A stretch of 53,924 nt of DNA, taken from positions 1-53,924 of the forward strand of contig JAAESJ010000643.1 in the NCBI GenBank assembly GCA_024229495.1. Reading direction: 5' to 3'. Below are positions 36,542 through 44,607 of this stretch, in pieces. Positions within the stretch are counted from its first letter, which is position 1, and each line of letters opens with the position of its first letter. The position numbers were made by a program, and so were the translations under genes. This DNA comes from Verrucomicrobiaceae bacterium. GTDB lineage: Bacteria; Verrucomicrobiota; Verrucomicrobiia; Verrucomicrobiales; DEV007. Below the pieces are notes generated by a model. The model did not search any database. It was not told the origin of the DNA and worked only from the letters and a program-made list of their open reading frames with translations.

Positions 36542-36758
36542 AGTAGCCCAGAAACTTGAGGGTTCATCATCATTATTGCCCCTAATCCACAGGGAAATGG
36601 GATTAATTTGCTCTCAATTGCCTCTTCTGGGGGCAGGAGGTCCAGTTTGTATTAGACACCCCCGATTTTTCAGTGCAATATCGCACGATTATTTTGGTTT
36701 CCTTAATGGTCTGCATGGGTGATTATGCGGCACAGGAACAAAAGAGATCGTAGTCAGT
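36542..36758. promoter_or_regulatory. dnaA-dnaN intergenic region with a possible DnaA box
   Basis: These 217 bases hold TAATCCACA at 36583-36591, one mismatch to the consensus DnaA box, and otherwise no gene. It may carry the dnaN promoter and could be part of a split origin together with the region before dnaA. Confidence 0.4.
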
Positions 36759-37856
36759 ATGAAATTTACTATCACAAAGGAGGATTTTCTCGAGGGATTG
36801 CAGCAGGTGCAGCACGTTGTGAGCAGCAGGACAACATTGCCGATCCTGTCGAATGTCCTGATTGAGGCTGATGGAAGTTCGCTGCGCCTTACCACCACAG
36901 ATCTCGATGTCGGGGTAACAGGTTCAGTGAAGGCCAAGGTTAAGCAAGCGGGATCAACGACTCTTCCGGCCAGGAGATTGGCGGGTATTGTGAGGGAGTT
37001 GCCTGCTAATGAAGTGAGCGTGGAGGTGGACTCAAAGAATGCAGCATCGATTCGAAGTGGCCCGAGTTTTTTCAAAATACTAGGATTGGCCAAGGATGAG
37101 TTTCCACCATTGGCGACTTTTGAGGATGCCAATGAATACAAGATCAGTCAGGCTGTTCTTAAAGATGGGCTCAGGATGACCTCCTATGCGATTTCGACCG
37201 ATGAGACCCGCTACGTGCTCAATGGCATTTTTTGTTCATTTAAGGGTGGGGCTTTAACGCTTGTTGCCACAGACGGTCGCAGACTTGCCATGGTGGAGAA
37301 TGACATTGAGTTTCCTGAGAGCCGTGAAACTGAGGTTATCGTGCCGACCAAGGCGGTAAATGAATTGCAGCGCCTGTTAATGGATAAAGGTGATGTGAAG
37401 ATATCCATCAGCGAATCACAGATTGCATTCGAGCTTAACGATAATCTTCTTGTCAGTAAATTGATTGAAGGGAATTACCCGAACTATCGGCAGGTGATTC
37501 CAGAAGAGACCAAGGAGCGCATTACCCTTGAGCGTGAGACGTTCCTAAGCACAGTGAATCGTATTTCCCTGCTCGCTAACGAGAAATCCAACTCGGTGAA
37601 GTGCGTTTTCGGGGCAAATAAGATTGATGTGACTGCAAACTCACCTGATGTGGGAGAGGCTTCCGAGACAATCGATGTGTCCTATAAGGGCGCGGAGTTC
37701 TCAATTGCATTTAATCCGGATTTCCTCATGGCACCATTGAGGAACCTTGATACTGATGAGATTTTTCTTGATCTGATTGACGAGATGAGTCCCGGGGTGA
37801 TCAAGACTGAGGGGTCTTTCCTTTATGTGCTGATGCCAATGCGTGTCAGTCAGTAA
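36759..37856 (+). CDS. dnaN: DNA polymerase III sliding clamp, beta subunit
   Basis: The 365-residue product forms the ring-shaped processivity clamp that tethers polymerase III and repair enzymes to DNA. The start MKFTITKEDFLEGLQQVQHVVSSRTTLPILSN is typical, as are NVLIEADGSSLRLTTTDLDVG, the middle domain TDETRYVLNGIFC and LTLVATDGRRLA, and the C-terminal YVLMPMRV. Three clamp domains fit the length. It sits downstream of dnaA on the same strand and converges with hisH. No good Shine-Dalgarno precedes the ATG. Confidence 0.97.
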   Translation: MKFTITKEDFLEGLQQVQHVVSSRTTLPILSNVLIEADGSSLRLTTTDLDVGVTGSVKAKVKQAGSTTLPARRLAGIVRELPANEVSVEVDSKNAASIRSGPSFFKILGLAKDEFPPLATFEDANEYKISQAVLKDGLRMTSYAISTDETRYVLNGIFCSFKGGALTLVATDGRRLAMVENDIEFPESRETEVIVPTKAVNELQRLLMDKGDVKISISESQIAFELNDNLLVSKLIEGNYPNYRQVIPEETKERITLERETFLSTVNRISLLANEKSNSVKCVFGANKIDVTANSPDVGEASETIDVSYKGAEFSIAFNPDFLMAPLRNLDTDEIFLDLIDEMSPGVIKTEGSFLYVLMPMRVSQ

Positions 37857-37880
37857 CGGAGTGCCAGATGCCTTTTCAAG

Positions 37881-37901
37881 GCAGATCGTTCTTTGATCTG
37901 C
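37881..37901. terminator. Hairpin between convergent dnaN and hisH
   Basis: GCAGATC at 37881-37887 pairs perfectly with GATCTGC at 37895-37901 across a 7-base loop. A weaker stem (GCCTT/AAGGC) lies just before it. No T tract follows, so it may be a weak or Rho-assisted terminator shared by the two convergent genes. Confidence 0.4.
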
Positions 37902-37920
37902 GGTGCGGTGTCATTGCCGT

Positions 37921-38535
37921 TCAGTTTGCCTCATCAAGGAAATTCCGGATTAATCGTGATCCTGCGCTTTGGCTTTTTTCCGGGTGAAATTGTGTGGCAA
38001 GAAGCCGACCGCGGCGCACGCTTGAGGCAAATGGTTGTCCGTAGGGCGTGGTGGACGCAATGATGGATTCGTCCAGGGGTTGCGGAAAGAATGAGTGAAC
38101 GAAGTAAAAGTAAGGCGAGCTTCCCAATCCCTCCCATGCACGGTCTTTAGTATCCCTAACGTTCAAGTGGTTCCACCCCATATGGGGGACTTTCATTCCC
38201 GGAATTTCAGGGAAGCTCACGACCTGTCCTGATAATACACCCAATCCGGAACTTCCCGGGCTTTCGTCGCTGCCCTCAAAGAGCATCTGGAAGCCAATGC
38301 ATATTCCGAGGAACGGTCGGTCTTGCTGAATCCATTCCTGGAGTGGCTTGATCAGTTCCTGATTTTTCAAGTGCCTGACACAATCGCCAAAGGCACCGAC
38401 GCCCGGAAATATAATAGCTGTAATGCCATCAAGATCATCAGGGGTCCGGATGATCTTACGGTTACTGCCGATGGCATCCAGAGTGTTGCAGAGGCTTTTG
38501 AGGTTTCCGGCCCCGTAGTCAATGATGCCAGTCAT
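37921..38535 (-). CDS. hisH: Imidazole glycerol phosphate synthase, glutaminase subunit HisH
   Basis: The ATG at 38535 begins MTGIIDYGAGNLKSLCNTL, the family start; the longer frame begins with TTG and was cut. The 204-residue product is the class I glutamine amidotransferase that gives ammonia to HisF in histidine synthesis. The nucleophile is C79 in LGICIGFQMLFEGS, and the His-Glu pair is H184 and E186 in ATQFHPEKS. PGVGAFGDC is the conserved loop. hisB lies 47 bases upstream on the same strand, so the two form a small histidine unit; hisF and hisA are not in the window and must be elsewhere. Confidence 0.96.
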   Translation of the reverse strand: MTGIIDYGAGNLKSLCNTLDAIGSNRKIIRTPDDLDGITAIIFPGVGAFGDCVRHLKNQELIKPLQEWIQQDRPFLGICIGFQMLFEGSDESPGSSGLGVLSGQVVSFPEIPGMKVPHMGWNHLNVRDTKDRAWEGLGSSPYFYFVHSFFPQPLDESIIASTTPYGQPFASSVRRGRLLATQFHPEKSQSAGSRLIRNFLDEAN

Positions 38536-38582
38536 GTTAATGCTGGTCGCAGATGATATCAGGAAGGCTGCCAATCAAGCGA

Positions 38583-39176
38583 TTACAGGGTTTCTTTTGT
38601 GCTGGGAATGCCTGTTACACGCGAATCCCGGCGGGCTGCCAGGTCAATTGCTTTCGCCAGTCCTTTGAAGATTGATTCCGCCATGTGATGGGCATCCCTG
38701 CCGTAAATAACCTCTACGTGCACGTTGGCTGCGGCATTGTTGGCAAAGGCACGCAGGAATTCTTCAACGAGTCCAAAGGAGAATTCACGAATGCTATCCA
38801 CTTTATCAGGAGCTCTGAATGCAATGAAGGGGCGACCGCCAAAATCGATTGCAACACGGCTCAGTGTCTCGTCCATGGGGAGTAATGCCCATCCGTAACG
38901 TGAGATGCCATGCTTGTTGCCGAGAGCTTCCTTGAAACATGAGCCAAGAACGATGCCCACATCCTCCACGGTATGGTGGTAGTCCACTTCGATATCACCC
39001 TTGGCGCTGATTTTCAGGTCGCAGAGACTATGCCTTGCGAAGAGGGTCAGCATGTGATCCAGAAAAGGAATGCCGGTATCAATAGTTGATTCACCGGAGC
39101 CGTCGATAACGAGTTCCGCAGATATTCTGGTCTCGGCAGTTTCGCGGTTTTGAGATGATGTTCTCGGTTCCGGCAT
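38583..39176 (-). CDS. hisB: Imidazoleglycerol-phosphate dehydratase HisB
   Basis: A 197-residue monofunctional dehydratase of histidine synthesis (the bifunctional enterobacterial form would be about 355). The two-manganese site histidines are seen in GIPFLDHMLTLFARH, DYHHTVEDVGIVLG and DAHHMAESIFKGLAKA. The first about 15 residues (PEPRTSSQNRE) look like a variable extension before the conserved TAETRISAELVIDGSGES start of the domain. It is upstream of hisH on the same strand and 19 bases downstream of the gene at 39196-40572. Confidence 0.96.
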   Translation of the reverse strand: MPEPRTSSQNRETAETRISAELVIDGSGESTIDTGIPFLDHMLTLFARHSLCDLKISAKGDIEVDYHHTVEDVGIVLGSCFKEALGNKHGISRYGWALLPMDETLSRVAIDFGGRPFIAFRAPDKVDSIREFSFGLVEEFLRAFANNAAANVHVEVIYGRDAHHMAESIFKGLAKAIDLAARRDSRVTGIPSTKETL

Positions 39177-39195
39177 GGTTTAAGGGCCTAGGTTG

Positions 39196-40572
39196 TTATT
39201 CCTGAGTTTTCTCCTCGGGTGATTTCAAGAAGACTTTTGCGACAATGGTCACGACGAGCAATGCACCGGCAAGGATCAATAGCAATGTCTGGAAGCTCAT
39301 TCCCCCGGATTCGTCCTGGGTAACGCTCTCCGGGGCACTTTGACCTGCATCAGGATCAGCAGCAGGTTTTTCATTGCCTGTTGCTTGCTTAGGTTTCTTG
39401 GGACTCGAGGGCTTTCTTTCGATTTTTCCAGTCTTTGGATCTTCGCCTTCAGTTGGAGGGTTTTCATTTTCGGCCTTTGCTGCAGCTTCGGCAGCAGCTG
39501 CGCGGGCAGCCTTTTTACCGGCGTCTATTTTCCCCTCAAGGTCCTTGATGACGTCACCACTGGCGCCGTTTGTCTTCGCGATGTCCAGCTTGGATTGCGC
39601 TGAGTTCAGCTTGTTATCAGCGAGATCATGAAAAGCTTCCGCAAGCATTTTCGCGGTTGTGCCGGCCTTACTGATGTCAAGCTTGCCAAGGCGTTCGGTT
39701 TCTTTGACGACCGTGTCCAGATTCTCGTCAATGCTGGGTAAATTCCATTCACTGACCGGAGTCCAACGCTCTTTGTTTTCCTTTGCTTCCTGCCTGAGTC
39801 CCTCGAATCGTTTCTGTCTTCTTTGAAAATCCTTTACGGCCAAGTCACGGTCAGGTTTTTCCATGGATTTCAGATCTTTTTCACGCTGGATATCCAGACG
39901 ATCATAATTACTCTTATATTGGGTTAACCTTGCCTCGTATTTTGGGAGTGTCTCAAGGACGGTGGTGATTGATGCCGCATAGGCTGTTGAGAACTCGAAT
40001 TCTTTTTCAAGCGTTTCAAACTGGGTTAATGCCAGAGAATATTTCCGGTCACTGACAGAGGCTTTTAGCCTTGTTGCCAGGATGAGTGCGTTGTGGTTAT
40101 AGGGATCCATCTGGGCTTCTTCCGAGGTGATCCATTTGCCGTCGATTTTTACGCTATTGGCTTCAACTTTTGCTTTTTCCTCCAGTAGTTGATCAATGAC
40201 ATCTTGTACTGATGGTTTTAGTTTACTGGATTTAAAGTTGGCCATGAACTCAGCCGGCTTGCCCTCCAGTATCTTGTCATAGTCCTCAACCGTGAGAAGA
40301 CTGGCAGTGGGAAGTATTTTTTTAATCTCGTTAAGAGCAATTTCATCAGCCTCTTCTTTGTCGATCACCTTGATGTCGGAGCGCTTAATGGTCTTTATAT
40401 CTTTGATGCTTTTGGTGATATTGTATTCGAACTGAATGGATTCCGGGGTCTCTTTGACAATTTTCCCTTCAAGGATGGTGCCGTCCTTCAACTTTAAGGT
40501 ATCGGCTGCGAGCGAGACGATGGACAGAATGAGCAGTAGCGAGGTCGCAAATAATGAATTCCAGGAAAACAT
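39196..40572 (-). CDS. Secreted single-pass protein with beta N-domain and coiled coil (PTPDL-like)
   Basis: The 458-residue product has a signal peptide (1 to about 23). A small beta domain of the DGTILEGK type follows (LKLKDGTILEGKIVKETPESIQFEY). A LPTASLLTVEDYDKIL segment recalls the verrucomicrobial PTPDL family, but I hold this loosely. Residues about 145-370 are long charged helices, probably coiled coil. An Ala-rich AAAAEAAAKA run and a Pro/Lys/Glu-rich linker lead to a transmembrane helix (about 425-447, TLLLILAGALLVVTIVAKVF) and a short tail, suggesting anchoring. Function unknown; perhaps a cell-envelope structural or sensing protein. It is upstream of hisB by 19 bases, which could be read-through. 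Confidence 0.75.
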   Translation of the reverse strand: MFSWNSLFATSLLLILSIVSLAADTLKLKDGTILEGKIVKETPESIQFEYNITKSIKDIKTIKRSDIKVIDKEEADEIALNEIKKILPTASLLTVEDYDKILEGKPAEFMANFKSSKLKPSVQDVIDQLLEEKAKVEANSVKIDGKWITSEEAQMDPYNHNALILATRLKASVSDRKYSLALTQFETLEKEFEFSTAYAASITTVLETLPKYEARLTQYKSNYDRLDIQREKDLKSMEKPDRDLAVKDFQRRQKRFEGLRQEAKENKERWTPVSEWNLPSIDENLDTVVKETERLGKLDISKAGTTAKMLAEAFHDLADNKLNSAQSKLDIAKTNGASGDVIKDLEGKIDAGKKAARAAAAEAAAKAENENPPTEGEDPKTGKIERKPSSPKKPKQATGNEKPAADPDAGQSAPESVTQDESGGMSFQTLLLILAGALLVVTIVAKVFLKSPEEKTQE

Positions 40573-40709
40573 GTGGTGGTGGGATTGTGTGGTGGTTTAT
40601 GCAGACTAATGACTGCAAACCCGGGCGAATGGTATATTTGCAATTTCTGTCAGGTTGTCCACCACTCTTTGTGGAGTTGTTGTAGAATGAGGGGGGGGCG
40701 GTGGAGTAT

Positions 40710-42926
40710 CTATGGATTCTTCGAGCTACTGTCTATAAAAGAGCGTATTTGCCGTGTTGCCATTGCAGGAGTGGTTGCTACGCTTTGGGTTTGGTAATCC
40801 TTACACAGGAAAACTTTGGCATTGCCTTCCACGGCCCGGAAATTGGCGAGTCTAGGGTGGGTTGCCAGAAGGGTCTTTTGCCCCGCTTGACCATCCATGA
40901 AGATAAGAGTGATGTTTCCTTGCGCGTCTTGACGAATCTGAGCAGCAAGTTGCTGCGTTAATGGATCGTCCGGTATGCCGGAGATGATTGCCTGCATGGG
41001 GGGATGTGCATCCTGATCTATAGCCAACATGAGACTACCGCAACTGGATGTCGAGAGGGTAAGTTCAGGTGTTGAGGCCCGGATCACATTGCGTGCATTG
41101 TGGTGCGCGTGCTCGGATCCTTCAATGCCTGCTATTTCCAGCAAGTTAAGTGCGGCTATGCCATTTACAGAGGGAAGATCTCCATCGGCAATGATCCACA
41201 GCCCGAATGGTGACTTTGCAATTTTTGATGCGGGTGTCAGGTGATATAATCCAGAGTGGGGATCGAGAAACTGTGTATCAGCACCGGATTGAATCCTCCG
41301 AGCCATCGTGAAGAATCGGATGTCGGCGGTAGCCCGATAAAGATCGAGCAGTCCGCGGGTCAGATAGATATAGTCTTCACAGAAACCTCTTCCGAAAATC
41401 TTATTACCAACCATTCCGCGAGCCAGTTTGTTTGCTTCAGCATTGTAGAGCTTGTCAGTGATGTGTTTTGCGGCAGAACGTGCTATCTCGATGTATTCAG
41501 GTTCCGACAAGATCGCCCCGGCTTTAGCGTAAGCGCTAATGAGCAGGCCATTCCATCCGGTAATGATCATCTTATTGAGGGGTGGAGGTGACTTTCTTGT
41601 ATTGCTGCGGATGACTTTACCCAATGCTGATTCGAGGGTGCTGCCAGGTTTCGGTGATCGAGCATCCGGGTGATCTGCAAACGGGATATTGGCGTTTTTG
41701 TCAATGTTCCCAAGGTGTCCCGGGAAGCGGATATTCCCTCCCTTGCGGATGCCGAAGGCCTTGCAGAAGGCTTCGGCTTCATTAGGCTGAAGGATATCTT
41801 CAAGTTCGGATTTGCGCCAGAGGTAGTAGTTACCGAGGGAAGATTCGGGTTGGTTGGTCGTGTGGTGGGCGGCTAGGCTTGTGTAAAAGGAGCCTTCAGT
41901 TGCGATCAGGTTCTCCTTAACGAACTTCAGGATGCTCCTTGCAGCTTTAGCGTATTGGTGATTGCCGCTTACTTGGTAGGCATTAAGGAAAGCGCTGCAC
42001 ATTCTTGCCTGATCGGCAGACATTTTTTCAAATTGCGGTATGCGCCAGGCATTGTCATTGGTATACCGGAAGATACCGCCGTTGATCGGGTCAATGATTG
42101 CTCCTGCCAGCATTCCATCGAGGGTGACGGTGAGCATCTTGAGGCATTGCTTGGCACGGTAGCTGTTTTTCGCTTCGCGTTGAGCGAGTCGCGCAATGGC
42201 TTCGAGGGCTTCCGGTCTGGGAAACTTAAAGGAACGATCAAATCCACCATACCGGGGATCATAACTTGCGGATAATTCGGAAAAGAATTTCAAGCTGGTT
42301 TCCGACGGGGAGGGTTTTGGAAACTCGGCAACAGGTTTACGCTCCATGCTTTCACGGATTGCTTTTAGGTTGCTGGCCGATTGGGCATTGATATAATCAG
42401 GCTCTTTCTTCCAACGTTCCGCGATGTTAGAGATGATTGTTTTGAAGCGCGTGGATTCTGTACTGGGTTTAACTGAGTTGAAACTTCCTGCGGCCATTGG
42501 GTTACCGGAGGGCGTTAACCAGATGTGTAGTGGCCAACTGGCTGGCAATCCGGTCGTCTGGGCGTAAATCCTAAATGCAAGATCTAGGTCTGGTCTTTCA
42601 AGTCGATCGACCTTGGCGCAGATAAATTCGCTGTTCAGTTGATCAATGATGACGGGATCTTTGAAATTTTCCTGCCGCATTAGCCGGCACCAATGGCATG
42701 CTGCATAGCCGATGGAGGCAAATATGATCTTGTTGCGTTCGTTTGCCTCAGTGAAGGTAGCGGCTTCCCAGGGTCGCCAGTTGATCTGATCCTCAGAGTA
42801 TTGCTGAAGGTAGCTGGAAAGCTGGCCTTTTAGCTTGTTTTCTGCAATTAAGGCCGATGGCAGTAGCGGCAGAGCCAGGAGCACTAAGGAAAGCAGGGAG
42901 AGAGGCTTGAATGAAAGGTGCCGCAT
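40710..42926 (-). CDS. Exported DUF255 thioredoxin-like / six-hairpin protein (YyaL/SPATA20 family)
   Basis: The 738-residue product matches the YyaL/SSP411 family in size and order: an N-terminal thioredoxin-like DUF255 domain and a C-terminal (alpha/alpha)6 barrel resembling N-acylglucosamine epimerases. It opens SSYLQQYSEDQINWRPWEAATF, close to the usual SPYLLQHA...VDWYPW. The CxxC site is C77-H-W-C80 followed by RLM, where most members have CHWCHVM. A signal peptide (about 1-28) is unusual, as most relatives are cytoplasmic, and suggests a periplasmic role. Activity is not established. The gene is alone, 137 bases upstream of the PTPDL-like gene. Confidence 0.88.
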   Translation of the reverse strand: MRHLSFKPLSLLSLVLLALPLLPSALIAENKLKGQLSSYLQQYSEDQINWRPWEAATFTEANERNKIIFASIGYAACHWCRLMRQENFKDPVIIDQLNSEFICAKVDRLERPDLDLAFRIYAQTTGLPASWPLHIWLTPSGNPMAAGSFNSVKPSTESTRFKTIISNIAERWKKEPDYINAQSASNLKAIRESMERKPVAEFPKPSPSETSLKFFSELSASYDPRYGGFDRSFKFPRPEALEAIARLAQREAKNSYRAKQCLKMLTVTLDGMLAGAIIDPINGGIFRYTNDNAWRIPQFEKMSADQARMCSAFLNAYQVSGNHQYAKAARSILKFVKENLIATEGSFYTSLAAHHTTNQPESSLGNYYLWRKSELEDILQPNEAEAFCKAFGIRKGGNIRFPGHLGNIDKNANIPFADHPDARSPKPGSTLESALGKVIRSNTRKSPPPLNKMIITGWNGLLISAYAKAGAILSEPEYIEIARSAAKHITDKLYNAEANKLARGMVGNKIFGRGFCEDYIYLTRGLLDLYRATADIRFFTMARRIQSGADTQFLDPHSGLYHLTPASKIAKSPFGLWIIADGDLPSVNGIAALNLLEIAGIEGSEHAHHNARNVIRASTPELTLSTSSCGSLMLAIDQDAHPPMQAIISGIPDDPLTQQLAAQIRQDAQGNITLIFMDGQAGQKTLLATHPRLANFRAVEGNAKVFLCKDYQTQSVATTPAMATRQIRSFIDSSSKNP

Positions 42927-43031
42927 TTGGGGATTGGCATTTGGGAGTTGTATGGGATTATGTTAATGAATGGCGGAGCATACAATAATTAAAGTAATAT
43001 AATCAGTAACAGTGCGCATTTTAGGGGCTAT

Positions 43032-43871
43032 GTGCCTGCCTTTGTCAGTATCCTGCGTGCGTTTTTCACTGTGACCGCACTCACAATAGCAAGCCAGAAA
43101 GGAGGTGTCGGAAAGACTACCGTCGCCATTAATCTGGCTTATTCTCTCGCTCGCCGGGGGCGTTCAGTATTATTGGTGGATACTGACCCTCAGGGATCTG
43201 TTGGATTGTCTCTTTCAAGGGGCATACGCGAGCGTCCCGGATTTTACGATGCGGTTACGGGGGCAGGACGGGCAGCCGATTTTGTCCTTAAAACCCGATT
43301 GCCGGAATTCAGTCTGCTTACCGCTGGGTGTTCGGGAGCATTGGCGGATACCTCGCAGATGGATGCGTCAGTTGTGCAGGATGTTCTGTATGATCTTGGA
43401 GAACTTGGGAATGAAGTCATGATTATTGATACTCCTGCAGGAATGTCCGGGGTCACCTTTTCAGTTTTGGGCGGTTCTGATTTCGTGCTCATACCTCAGC
43501 AGGCAGAACCTTTGGGGGTTCGTTCTGTGCCTAATGCGCTCAAGGTCATTGCCTCGATCCGGCGGCAAGGCCAGAACCTGGGGGTAGCAGGCATTGTGAT
43601 GACAATGGTGCATGGTGATCAACCGGAGAGTGTTGAGGCTGAGGCGCAACTGCGCGCTGCTTTACCGGCCGGGATCATGTGTGCAACTTCAATACCAAGG
43701 GATGCTATTTTTCTACGAGCTAGTAGCTTGGGTGTTCCGGTCGGGTTGCTTTCGCGTAATCCGGTTGCGCCGGCTGTTGCCTTTGAGCAACTGGCGGCAG
43801 AGCTTGAAGGGAAATTGGGTTTGTCGGGAACTGAGGATAAAGATGATGGCGTCAAGCAGCTCTTGGATTGA
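43032..43871 (+). CDS. ParA/MinD-family ATPase, orphan
   Basis: The 279-residue product is a deviant-Walker ATPase: ASQKGGVGKTT, SVLLVDTDPQGS (A' loop), and EVMIIDTPAG (Walker B). Such proteins position plasmids, chromosomes or protein clusters by dimerising on nucleoid DNA. The GTG at 43032 has AGGGG four bases before it; a GTG at 43071 would give MTALTIASQKGG and fits the family start better, so the true start is open. No parB gene or parS-like site is seen near it. Its partner is the overlapping gene at 43843, which suggests a pair with a Roadblock-like protein rather than a standard Par system. Confidence 0.9.
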   Translation: MPAFVSILRAFFTVTALTIASQKGGVGKTTVAINLAYSLARRGRSVLLVDTDPQGSVGLSLSRGIRERPGFYDAVTGAGRAADFVLKTRLPEFSLLTAGCSGALADTSQMDASVVQDVLYDLGELGNEVMIIDTPAGMSGVTFSVLGGSDFVLIPQQAEPLGVRSVPNALKVIASIRRQGQNLGVAGIVMTMVHGDQPESVEAEAQLRAALPAGIMCATSIPRDAIFLRASSLGVPVGLLSRNPVAPAVAFEQLAAELEGKLGLSGTEDKDDGVKQLLD

Positions 43872-44532
43872 TACAGATGAACTGGCCAGGCTTGGCGCTG
43901 AACTGGTCAGTGAGAGTCTCGAGGATGCCTCTTCCTGCGGGGAAGAGGAGCCCCTAATGGATTTGTTTGGCGATCCTGTCGATCTAGGTCATGAGCAACA
44001 GGAGGAATTTCCCGTGAAACAGCAGGAACTCGGGCGCGCATCAGAGCAGTTGGCAGCAATTAAAGAGCGGGCATTGAGGAGTGGCTTGTTACGCTCTGAG
44101 GCCAGTGGAACAGGTTTGGAAGCAGTTACAGGAGTTAAGATGTTACCCGGCAGTGGAATTACTCTGGTAGAACGCTTGGAGAGTTTTGTGGCGTGGGCAG
44201 CAGGCAAGAGTGATTTAACAGGCTTGTTTATCACTGATCTAGGTGGCAATGAACTTGTGGAATCAGGAGCGGATCCAAGTCTGGTTGCTTCCGGTATCGC
44301 CTTGGCGGAAGGCTGGCAACGTGCGCGCGGGGAATTGGAAAATACAGCGATCAACAGTGTTTCTACCGCGGCGAGTGTCCGCGATTGGGAAGGTGAGGTG
44401 CTCACCGTGTTCTTCTGCCGTTCTGCTTATGGTCGGCATGTGCTTGGAGCTCTTTCACCCGGGGCACTGAGAATTACCCTGTCCGGGGGGCTGCGTTCCG
44501 GGTTCAGCCGCGTTATGGGTGTAGAGGAGTAG
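43843..44532 (+). CDS. Roadblock/LC7-like partner of the ParA ATPase
   Basis: I start at the ATG at 43843 (another ATG is at 43846), which overlaps the ParA end by 29 bases in another frame. The product is 229 residues. The first about 100 are acidic and low in complexity (SLEDASSCGEEEPL, QQEEFPVKQQELGRA). The last about 120 read as a Roadblock/LC7-like domain: a helix SFVAWAAGKSDLTGLFITDLGGNELVESG, helix ALAEGWQRARGELE, and strands EGEVLTVFFCRSAYGRHVLGAL. Roadblock proteins such as MglB act with small GTPases or in complexes that set cell polarity. Overlap with ParA implies joint function. The domain call is pattern-based, not certain. Confidence 0.68.
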   Translation: MMASSSSWIDTDELARLGAELVSESLEDASSCGEEEPLMDLFGDPVDLGHEQQEEFPVKQQELGRASEQLAAIKERALRSGLLRSEASGTGLEAVTGVKMLPGSGITLVERLESFVAWAAGKSDLTGLFITDLGGNELVESGADPSLVASGIALAEGWQRARGELENTAINSVSTAASVRDWEGEVLTVFFCRSAYGRHVLGALSPGALRITLSGGLRSGFSRVMGVEE

Positions 44533-44607
44533 CCGTCGCTGGCTTTACCAGCCATGCATGTGAGTGTTTTATATCCGGGGATATGGAAGCGGTTACGCTA
44601 TCATTGG

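Noticed and set aside
43612-43842. Upstream extension of the Roadblock-like gene within parA
   Set aside because: It would overlap ParA by 260 bases in another frame; the ATG at 43843 gives a normal start.
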